From Gammaproteobacteria bacterium (GTDB lineage: Bacteria; Pseudomonadota; Gammaproteobacteria; Steroidobacterales; Steroidobacteraceae): DNA of 7,883 nucleotides. This document shows, piece by piece, positions 1-5,288 of this stretch. The notes below the pieces were generated by a model. It was not told the origin of the DNA. It was given only the letters and a program-made list of their open reading frames with translations, and did not search any database. Numbering within the stretch: the first letter of the stretch is position 1; each line of letters starts with the position of its first letter. The translations under genes and the position numbers were made by a program. The stretch lies in assembly GCA_030039615.1 (NCBI GenBank), contig JASHVF010000324.1, positions 1 through 7,883 on the forward strand, read 5' to 3'.

Positions 1-599
1 TGCTCATCGTTCCCGACCTCGCCGATCGTGGCGCGGCAGTCGATGTGCACCTTGCGCGTCTCGCCGGACTTGAGGCGGACGTACGCGTAGATACCCTCGC
101 GCGCGGTGAACGACACCGAGCTGCCGGCGCTGCGCGCCAGCTGACCGCCGCGGCCGGGCTTCAACTCCACGTTGTGGATGATCGAGCCGACCGGCACGTG
201 GCGCAGCGACATCGCGTTGCCGGGCTTGATGGGCGCATCCGCTCCGGAGCGCACCTCGTCGCCCGGCTTGGCGCCCTTGGGCGCGAGGATGTAGCGCCAC
301 TCGCCGTCCGGGTACTTGATGAGGGCGATGTGGCTGGTGCGGTTCGGGTCGTACTCGACGCGCTCGATGACGCCGGTGATGCCGTCCTTGTCGCGCTTGA
401 AGTCGATGATGCGATACTTCTGGCCCGAGCCGCCGCCCTTGTGGCGCGTGGTGATGCGGCCGAAGTGATTGCGCCCGCCGGTCTTGTTCTGGTGGGCGGT
501 GAGCTCCATGCGCGGCCCGCCCTTGTAGAGGTGCGAGCGGTCGACCTTGACGACGGCGCGCGTGCCGGGGGTGCGGGGCTTGTACTTGATGAGAGCCAT
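1..599 (-). CDS. rplB: 50S ribosomal protein L2, N-terminal part (cut by window edge)
   Basis: Translating the minus strand from the ATG at 599-597 gives 199 residues before the window ends, beginning MALIKYKPRTPG. Landmarks of bacterial L2 are clear: GGRNHFGRITTRHKGGG near residue 41, YRIIDFKRDKDG near 62, YILAPKGAKPGD near 103, KPGNAMSLRHVPVGSIIHN near 125, GRGGQLARSAG near 150, and CRATIGEVGN near the cut. L2 is a primary 23S rRNA-binding protein needed for subunit joining and peptidyl transferase activity. The missing part (about 75 residues, judged by the E. coli length of 273) holds the conserved catalytic-region histidine. It lies 14 nt after the rplW stop, with an AGGA at 612-609 as a modest ribosome binding site. 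It is the fourth gene of the rplC-rplD-rplW-rplB run. Confidence 0.98.
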   Translation of the reverse strand, partial: MALIKYKPRTPGTRAVVKVDRSHLYKGGPRMELTAHQNKTGGRNHFGRITTRHKGGGSGQKYRIIDFKRDKDGITGVIERVEYDPNRTSHIALIKYPDGEWRYILAPKGAKPGDEVRSGADAPIKPGNAMSLRHVPVGSIIHNVELKPGRGGQLARSAGSSVSFTAREGIYAYVRLKSGETRKVHIDCRATIGEVGNDE

Positions 600-613
600 G
601 GAGATGAGTCCTG

Positions 614-916
614 TCAGGCCTTGGCGCGGGCTTCGTAGTCGATCGTCTGGCCCGCGGTGAGGCTCACGTAGGCCTTCTTCCAGTCCTGGGTGCGTCCGGT
701 GATGCGGCCGAAGCGGCGCTGCTTGCCGGGCTCGTTCACCACCTGTACGCCCGCCACCTTGACGTCGAACATGAGCTCGACTGCCTTCTTGATGTCGGTC
801 TTGGTGGCTTCGCGCCGCACGCGGAACGTGTACTGGTTGTGGTTCTGCATGGCGAGCGAGGTCTTCTCGGTCACGTGCGGAGCGATCAGCACGCTCATCA
901 GTTGTTCCCGGTTCAC
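614..916 (-). CDS. rplW: 50S ribosomal protein L23
   Basis: A 100-residue L23, the same length as in E. coli. The start chosen is a GTG at 916-914, giving MNREQLMSVLIAPHVTEK. This N-terminus aligns with the E. coli one, and a GAGGAG at 930-925 lies 8 nt upstream. The ATG at 898 would lose six conserved residues and has a weaker ribosome binding site. The GTG overlaps the rplD stop as GTGA, so translation is probably coupled to L4. L23 sits at the polypeptide exit and docks trigger factor and SRP. The conserved Glu of the APHVTEK motif (residue 17, equivalent to E. coli Glu18, the trigger factor contact) is present. The central ATKTDIKKAVELMF and the C-terminal DWKKAYVSL are family hallmarks. 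Confidence 0.97.
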   Translation of the reverse strand: MNREQLMSVLIAPHVTEKTSLAMQNHNQYTFRVRREATKTDIKKAVELMFDVKVAGVQVVNEPGKQRRFGRITGRTQDWKKAYVSLTAGQTIDYEARAKA

Positions 917-1518
917 TGCAGGCGCTCCTCGATCAGCTTCACGGCGCCGACGGTCAACAGCACCTTGTCGTAGGCGGCGAGCGAGACGGGATTGAGCGAG
1001 CTCACCTCGAGCACCTCGACGTGCGGCAGATTGCGCGCCGCGAGCGCGAGCCTCTGATCCTGCGCCTCGACCACGATCAGCACCGAGGGGAGCGACCACT
1101 GCTTGAGCTGCGTCGCGAGCAGCTTGGTTCTGGGCTCACTGAGGGAGATGCCGTCGGTCACCAGCAGCCGCTCGGTGCGCGCGAGCTCGGAGAGCATCGA
1201 GCGCAGCGCGCCGCGGTACATCTTGCGATTCACCTTCTGCTCGAAGTTGCGCGGCTTGGCGGCGAAGGTCTTGCCGCCGCCGACCCAGATGGGCGAGCGG
1301 TTCGAGCCGGCGCGCGCCTGGCCGGTACCCTTCTGCGCGTACGGCTTCCTGCCTCCGCCCCTCACTTCGGCGCGCGACTTCTGCGCCTTGGTGCCGGAGC
1401 GCGCCGCGTTGCGGTAGGCGGTCAGCACCTGGTGCACCAGGGCTTCGTTGAACTTGTGGCCGAAGGCGGCTTCCGACACCTGCACCGTCGCCCCGCCATT
1501 CACTGACTTGAGCTGCAT
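913..1518 (-). CDS. rplD: 50S ribosomal protein L4
   Basis: 201 residues, exactly the E. coli L4 length, starting MQLKSVNGGA. FNEALVHQVLTAYRNAARSGT (split near residues 23-43), the extended-loop motif KPYAQKGTGQARAG near residue 58, and KMYRGALRSMLSEL are diagnostic. The loop reaches into the exit tunnel, and the Lys at residue 63, whose change gives macrolide resistance in E. coli, is present. In E. coli L4 is also the repressor of its own S10 operon, acting on the mRNA leader. If that holds here, the target should be the leader ahead of rplC, because rpsJ is no longer in this unit. The gene begins 3 nt after the rplC stop and ends overlapping the rplW start, the pattern of a coupled operon. 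Confidence 0.98.
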   Translation of the reverse strand: MQLKSVNGGATVQVSEAAFGHKFNEALVHQVLTAYRNAARSGTKAQKSRAEVRGGGRKPYAQKGTGQARAGSNRSPIWVGGGKTFAAKPRNFEQKVNRKMYRGALRSMLSELARTERLLVTDGISLSEPRTKLLATQLKQWSLPSVLIVVEAQDQRLALAARNLPHVEVLEVSSLNPVSLAAYDKVLLTVGAVKLIEERLQ

Positions 1519-1521
1519 GGC

Positions 1522-2244
1522 TTACTTCTTCCCCTGCTTGGCCGGGTCCTTCGAAGCGGCCGAGCCGGCTTTGGTCGGAGCGAGGGTCTTGCGATTCAAC
1601 CGCCGCGCCGCCTTCAGCGAGGGGCGCACGATCACCTGGCCGCCCTCGACGCCCGGTACGGCGCCGCGGATCAGCAGCAGGTTTCTTTCGACGTCGATTT
1701 GCACTACGCGCAGGCTCTCGGTGGTGCGGCGCACCGCACCCATGTGGCCCGACATGCGGCGGCCCTTGAACACGCGGCCGGGGGTCTGGCGCTGGCCGAT
1801 CGATCCCGGCGCGCGGTGCGACACCGAGTTACCGTGGCTCGCGTAGCCGCCGGCGAAGTTGTGGCGCTTCATCACGCCGGCAAAGCCTTTGCCCATGGTG
1901 GTGCCGGTCACGTCCACGGCCTCGCCCTCCTTGAAGAGGTCGGCCTTGATCTCGGCCCCGGCCTTCAAGTCGCTCTGGTCGCTCTCGGTGAGGCGGAACT
2001 CGACCAGCGCGCGGCCCGGCGCAACTCCAGCCTTGCCGTAGTGCCCGGCGACCGCCTTCGAATAGAGCTGCGGGCGGCGCGTGCCGTAGGTCACCTGGAT
2101 GGCGCGGTAGCCGTCCTGGTCCTTCGTTTTCACCTGCGTGACGCGGTTCGGAAGAACCTCGATCACGGTAACCGGCACTGTCTCGCCGGCGTCCGTGAAC
2201 ACGCGCGTCATGCCGGCCTTGCGGCCGACGAGTCCGATTGCCAT
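1522..2244 (-). CDS. rplC: 50S ribosomal protein L3
   Basis: 240 residues starting MAIGLVGRKAGMTRVF at the ATG at 2244-2242, preceded by a good GAGAGGA Shine-Dalgarno at 2256-2250. An in-frame ATG at 2277 would add 11 residues not seen in the family and overlaps a leader hairpin, so it is rejected. L3 organises 23S rRNA near the peptidyl transferase centre. Visible motifs are VTVIEVLPNRVTQVK, DVTGTTMGKGFAGVMKRHNF near 111, HGNSVSHRAPGSIGQRQTPG near 138, and ERNLLLIRGAVPG near 186. The second Gln of GQRQ (residue 153) corresponds to the glutamine methylated by PrmB in E. coli. About 28 extra residues rich in Lys, Ala and Arg follow the point where E. coli L3 (209 residues) ends. It is the first gene of the downstream half of the split S10 operon. 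Confidence 0.98.
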   Translation of the reverse strand: MAIGLVGRKAGMTRVFTDAGETVPVTVIEVLPNRVTQVKTKDQDGYRAIQVTYGTRRPQLYSKAVAGHYGKAGVAPGRALVEFRLTESDQSDLKAGAEIKADLFKEGEAVDVTGTTMGKGFAGVMKRHNFAGGYASHGNSVSHRAPGSIGQRQTPGRVFKGRRMSGHMGAVRRTTESLRVVQIDVERNLLLIRGAVPGVEGGQVIVRPSLKAARRLNRKTLAPTKAGSAASKDPAKQGKK

Positions 2245-2269
2245 TTCAGTCCTCTCACAAGCCACGCCC

Positions 2270-2293
2270 GGGGACATCCGAAAGCACGTCCCC
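2270..2293 (-). other. leader hairpin 3, just ahead of rplC ribosome binding site
   Basis: GGGGACGT (2293-2286) pairs with ATGTCCCC (2277-2270) around an 8-nt loop, with one G-T wobble. Further weak pairs extend outwards. The stem ends 13 nt before the GAGAGGA Shine-Dalgarno of rplC. That placement suits control of L3 translation initiation, as leader structures do in other ribosomal operons. No sequence match to the E. coli S10 leader is claimed. Confidence 0.5.
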
Positions 2294-2338
2294 GAAGCCC
2301 ATGGGCATGAGCTAAGTTACTGAGACGACAGGAGATTT

Positions 2339-2359
2339 GCGCAAACCAAAGGCTTGCGC
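2339..2359 (-). other. leader hairpin 2
   Basis: GCGCAAGCC (2359-2351) pairs with GGTTTGCGC (2347-2339) across a TTT loop. This is a 9-bp stem with one G-T wobble when read as rplC mRNA. No T-run follows, so it is not an ordinary intrinsic terminator. It lies mid-leader, about 95 nt before the rplC start. Confidence 0.55.
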
Positions 2360-2432
2360 AGGTCTCGAGTGGTCTTGGAGCTTTCGTGCCCGGAGGGCTC
2401 TCCAACCTCGCCCGATGCCGCTTTACGCGACT

Positions 2433-2454
2433 GGCCTCCCGGAATCCGGGGGCC
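2433..2454 (-). other. leader hairpin 1, next to predicted transcript 5' end
   Basis: GGCC plus CCCGG (2454-2446) pair with CCGGG plus GGCC (2442-2433), with one bulged A at 2437 and an ATT loop. This gives a 9-bp, all-GC stem starting about 7 nt from the predicted transcription start. It could protect the 5' end or form part of a regulatory leader. The local GC content makes a chance stem possible. Confidence 0.5.
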
Positions 2455-2467
2455 CAAAAGGGCGCGC

Positions 2468-2496
2468 AGTATAGGCGCGCGGGTGCCTTCAATCAA
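2468..2496 (-). promoter_or_regulatory. sigma70-type promoter driving rplC-rplD-rplW-rplB
   Basis: On the minus strand TTGATT (2496-2491) and TATACT (2473-2468) are separated by exactly 17 nt, close to the TTGACA/TATAAT consensus. The bases right after the -10 are GCGCGCC, a GC-rich discriminator as found at stringently controlled (ppGpp/DksA-repressed) ribosomal promoters. Transcription would start near 2462-2460. Position, orientation and quality fit a dedicated promoter for the downstream half of the S10 operon. The start site has not been measured, so this is prediction from sequence. Confidence 0.75.
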
Positions 2497-2532
2497 CTCG
2501 GATTTTGAGGCCAGATCGAACGACGGATGGAT

Positions 2533-2545
2533 GCGCCTCAGGCGC
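2533..2545. repeat. short GC-rich palindrome between the divergent genes
   Basis: GCGCCT-C-AGGCGC is a perfect 6-bp inverted repeat with a single central base, 55 nt upstream of the plus-strand start codon and 37 nt upstream of the rplC promoter -35. It could be an operator half-site pair, but palindromes of this size and composition are common in such GC-rich DNA. Confidence 0.3.
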
Positions 2546-2599
2546 TAGACTTCGGGTAGAGCGCCCGGGCACAGAGGCGCGCCTTTTCGGGGGCTTTGC

Positions 2600-3988
2600 G
2601 TGGTTCGGCCTGGCCTTGGGTGGCTGGTGGGCGTAGCGGGAGCATTCGCCGCCATTGCCCCGGCGCGCGGCGATTTCGTGAGCGCCGTGCAGGACTTCAA
2701 AGCCGGTCGCTACGAGGCGGCGCGGGCCGAATTCCAGACGCTCGCCGAACTCGGCGATTCCGGATCGCAGTTCGATCTCGCCGCCATGGCGCTTCACGGC
2801 CAGGGCGGGCCGCAGGACCAGGGCGTCGCGGCCGGATGGCTCATGGCCGCCGCGGATAACGGCAATCGCACACTCGCACCCGAGAAGCTCGAGACCATGA
2901 AGGGGCGGCTCACCGAGGAGCAGCGCAAGGTGGCCGAGGACATCCTCGCCCGCTACGGCCGCGAAGGCCTCGCGCAGACGGTGTTGGCCTTGCCGGCGCC
3001 CGGAGCGTATTGCCGCGAGCGCGTATTCCCGAAGCTGCACCCTGCGCCCCTGGGCGGGGACGAGCACTACCCGTGGAGAGGGCGCCGCAACCTGCAAAAC
3101 GGCTTCGTCACCATACAAATCACGATCGGAACCGATGGCGTTCCGCGCGATCCGCAGGTGTTGATGTCGGTCCCGAGCCCCGAGTTCGCTGCGGCGGCGA
3201 TCGATACCTGGATGCCATCGCGCTGGGACCCTGCTCGGGAGAACGGCGCGCCGGTCGAGGCGAGAATCACCGTCAAAGTCGCATTCGAGCTGCGGGGCGG
3301 CGCCGGCGTGCTGTGGGACATTCCCGCGCTCAAGAAGATCCGCGAGGCTGCACAAGCGGGCAGTCCCTCAGCCGAATACGTGGTCGGACTCGCGGCAACC
3401 CTGGACCCCTCGCTGCACATCGCGAGCGGAGAAGCCCAGCAGATGCTGGTCGCTGCCGCGCAGGGCGGTCAGCCAGAGGCGCAGTACTGGGTGGGTAATC
3501 GCTTCATGACCGTCGGCTCCTGCGGCGGGGACGGTAAGAAGATGCCCTGGTTGCGGGCAGCCGCGCACGCTGGAAATGCCCCCGCAGAGCTGGCCCTTGC
3601 GCTGGATCTGCTCGAAGGCCAGCCGACGTCCGAGCAACTGGCCGAGGCCAGATCGCTGCTGATGCAGGCGGCCACGTCCAGCGATCTCTACGTCATGACG
3701 CACGTCGCAGCGCTTCTCGGTGCATCGCCACTCCAGGCGCTGCGCGATCCCGCCACTGCAAGAACGGTAGCCGACCGGATGGTAAAAAACGCCCCGGAGG
3801 CGGACCCCCAGCTGTTCGAGGCGGCCGCAGCGGCCTGTGCCGCCCATGGTGATTTCCGGCCCGCGGCCTCGAGGGAAGAGACCGCGATCGAGCAGGCCAC
3901 GCTGCTCGGCTGGAACACGGCGCAAATGCAGGAGCGGCTGGCGCTGTACCGCAGATCGCAGGCCTGGACCGGTGATCTGTTCAAGTAG
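2600..3988 (+). CDS. exported Sel1-repeat protein with a central TonB-C-like domain
   Basis: 462 residues from a GTG start. The start is chosen because it yields a signal peptide: hydrophobic residues 7-20 and an Ala-Pro-Ala cleavage site near 22. A weak GGGGG lies 6 nt upstream. Helical Sel1/TPR-like repeats occur at about 27-88 and again at about 247-360 (AAQGGQPEAQYWVGNRF, AAHAGNAPAELALALDLL). Between them, residues 168-232 resemble the TonB C-terminal domain: NGFVTIQITIGTDGVPRDPQV followed by FAAAAIDTWMPSRWDPA and a final VKVAFEL strand. Classical TonB has an N-terminal membrane anchor, a proline-rich spacer and a C-terminal domain at the very end. None of these applies here, so energy transduction is doubtful and a periplasmic scaffold or envelope role is more likely. 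It is the only plus-strand gene in the window, divergent from rplC, and ends 3 nt from the stop of the facing gene. The exact function is unknown. Confidence 0.8.
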   Translation: MVRPGLGWLVGVAGAFAAIAPARGDFVSAVQDFKAGRYEAARAEFQTLAELGDSGSQFDLAAMALHGQGGPQDQGVAAGWLMAAADNGNRTLAPEKLETMKGRLTEEQRKVAEDILARYGREGLAQTVLALPAPGAYCRERVFPKLHPAPLGGDEHYPWRGRRNLQNGFVTIQITIGTDGVPRDPQVLMSVPSPEFAAAAIDTWMPSRWDPARENGAPVEARITVKVAFELRGGAGVLWDIPALKKIREAAQAGSPSAEYVVGLAATLDPSLHIASGEAQQMLVAAAQGGQPEAQYWVGNRFMTVGSCGGDGKKMPWLRAAAHAGNAPAELALALDLLEGQPTSEQLAEARSLLMQAATSSDLYVMTHVAALLGASPLQALRDPATARTVADRMVKNAPEADPQLFEAAAAACAAHGDFRPAASREETAIEQATLLGWNTAQMQERLALYRRSQAWTGDLFK

Positions 3989-3991
3989 CGT

Positions 3992-5212
3992 TCAGAAGAT
4001 TCCGACTTTCACGGTCGCCGCGTCGAGGACGCCTAAGCACTGGCCGTCGGCGCTCGCAAAGAGCCAGTGAGCGCCCAAATGGCTCGGCTGGTCGAGGCGA
4101 CCGCCGGGGGCCAGCGTGGCATAGAGCGCGCGGTTGCCTGCCTGGTTCAGCCAGTAGAACTTCACGCTCTCGGCACTCTTGTTTACGACCGTGACGGTCG
4201 CCGGCTCCGCGGTCGGGCGGGACGGAAAGTCCATCTCGTGGCTGCACCGTTCCGCGATCGGAAGCGTCGCGCACGCGCGCACCGCACCCGTCGGCTGCTG
4301 GGGCTGGATGGCGCAGGCGATGCCGTAATCGGCCGTCGGCGGGCTCACCGGCGCGGGCGGGAGAGCCGCGCTGGCGGGAGCGGGTGTCACGGCCACCTGG
4401 GGAAGCTGCGCGGGAGCGCTGCGCACCGGGTGGAGGTGCATCCGGCCGTCCGCACCCCGTTTCGATACGTATGACGGGCCCGATGGGGTCACGCTCGTCG
4501 TCTCGCTGCCAGGCGGCATGGGGGGCGACCTTTTCGTCGCGGCTATCGCCGCGAGCACCACGAGGGCGGCTGCGATGAGCATTGCCATCACCACGGCCCC
4601 GTTGCCTCCATGGAGGGCGGCTTCGGACGTCGGGCGAGCCCCGCCCCCTGCTGCTGGTGTGGCGGCGGCCGGTGGTTGCGACAGATAGTCGCGCAGCCAG
4701 TCGGCATCATCGGTATCGAGCACCAGGTGGCCTTCCGGGCGCCGCCGGTTGCCGGCGAACTGGTCGGGCGAAGCCGTCCAGATGTCGACGGACTTCAGTC
4801 CCAGCAGCGCGTGCAGCGGATCCCGGCGCGTGCTCACGTCCTGGATGCGGTCGTAGCGGATGACATTCGAGGTCCGCGACAGCACGCCGGAGTCGATGGT
4901 GAGATTGCGGTCCGTGACGACGAACGAGTACCACTTGAAGTTGAGCACGGCGCGCACGACCAGAAAGGCCGCGAAGAGGTAGATGAACGCCGCGAGGTGC
5001 GCGCCCGAGGCCGGATTGCACGCATGGCCGCCACAGGTCGCACCCGGGAGACTCGTCACGAGCTGCACGATCGAGCCGAGCACCACCACGAGCAGCACGA
5101 CCACGAGACTGCGCAAGGCGATGTACCAGAACGCCCGCGACGGCAGGCCCAGCTGGGTATTGAGGGGGATCATCGGAGTACGTCCCTCGTCGACAGCGAT
5201 CGAGGCGCGCAT
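3992..5212 (-). CDS. membrane protein with bacterial PH (bPH_2) domain and C-terminal VHL-beta-like domain
   Basis: 406 residues from the ATG at 5212. An in-frame ATG at 5173 (residue 14, MIPLNTQLG) with GAGGGA about 10 nt upstream is an equally plausible start. Order: membrane helices at about 27-52 and 71-91, a bPH_2 domain at about 95-178 (FVVTDRNLTIDSGVLSRTSN, then YDRIQDVSTRRDPLHALLGL), an Ala/Pro linker, a third helix at about 205-225, and a proline-rich stretch to about 295. The C-terminal domain (about 335-406) resembles the VHL beta domain: VVNKS, WLNQAGNRALYATLAPGG, and HWLF. Cys60/65 lie in the first loop, and Cys300, 314, 323 and 392 lie in the tail, which suggests periplasmic disulfides. 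The K227-R228 pair after helix 3 leaves topology uncertain. bPH_2 proteins of the YdbS/YdbT type are membrane proteins of poorly known function. Its start is 76 nt after the S9 peptidase stop on the same strand, so the two may be co-transcribed. Confidence 0.8.
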   Translation of the reverse strand: MRASIAVDEGRTPMIPLNTQLGLPSRAFWYIALRSLVVVLLVVVLGSIVQLVTSLPGATCGGHACNPASGAHLAAFIYLFAAFLVVRAVLNFKWYSFVVTDRNLTIDSGVLSRTSNVIRYDRIQDVSTRRDPLHALLGLKSVDIWTASPDQFAGNRRRPEGHLVLDTDDADWLRDYLSQPPAAATPAAGGGARPTSEAALHGGNGAVVMAMLIAAALVVLAAIAATKRSPPMPPGSETTSVTPSGPSYVSKRGADGRMHLHPVRSAPAQLPQVAVTPAPASAALPPAPVSPPTADYGIACAIQPQQPTGAVRACATLPIAERCSHEMDFPSRPTAEPATVTVVNKSAESVKFYWLNQAGNRALYATLAPGGRLDQPSHLGAHWLFASADGQCLGVLDAATVKVGIF

Positions 5213-5288
5213 CTGAATCCCGCCCGCGCCTCGCTGCTGCGCTCGCCGTCACAGTCACGGCAACGGTCGGGATATATTACATAATCAG
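5213..5288 (-). other. spacer between S9 peptidase and PH/VHL gene
   Basis: The peptidase-proximal part (5288-5271) is AT-rich against the GC-rich background and includes TAATATAT. That could serve as a -10 for the PH/VHL gene, but no acceptable -35 lies at the right distance. A small stem, GCCGT (5261-5257) with ACGGC (5249-5245), follows. GGGA at 5222-5219 is a possible ribosome binding site for the 5212 start. No terminator with a T-run is visible, so read-through from the peptidase gene is possible. Confidence 0.4.

Larger units (their letters stand above)
2245..2599. promoter_or_regulatory. divergent intergenic region: rplC promoter and leader, upstream of Sel1/TonB-like gene
   Basis: This 355-nt gap separates rplC (minus) from the plus-strand gene at 2600. 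Reading towards rplC it holds a near-consensus sigma70 promoter at 2496-2468, then about 215 nt of untranslated leader with hairpins at 2454-2433, 2359-2339 and 2293-2270, then the rplC ribosome binding site. Reading towards the plus-strand gene I see a GC-rich palindrome at 2533-2545 and a weak GGGGG at 2589-2593, but no convincing -35/-10 pair. No tRNA, sRNA of known type or mobile sequence is recognised. Confidence 0.8.

Noticed and set aside
45..638. Plus-strand frames of 100-200 codons across rplB, rplW, rplD and rplC
   Set aside because: They lie wholly antisense to certain ribosomal protein genes and arise from high third-position GC.
917..1099. A longer upstream start for L23 inside rplD (161 residues)
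   Set aside because: The extra residues are an out-of-frame reading of rplD; L23 homology begins at the GTG at 916.
2339..2359. Mid-leader hairpin as an intrinsic terminator or attenuator
   Set aside because: No T-run follows in either direction; a regulatory stem is possible but termination is not supported.
2500..2599. A sigma70 promoter for the plus-strand gene
   Set aside because: TAGACT at 2546-2551 could pass as a -10, but no -35-like hexamer lies 16-18 nt upstream.
2489..3355. A 288-codon minus-strand open frame across the promoter region and the Sel1/TonB-like gene
   Set aside because: It is antisense to a gene with a signal peptide and recognisable repeats, its protein resembles nothing known, and it would span the rplC promoter.
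4610..5284. A 224-codon plus-strand open frame opposite the PH/VHL gene
   Set aside because: It is a charged, motif-free shadow translation; the minus strand shows membrane helices and two recognisable domains.
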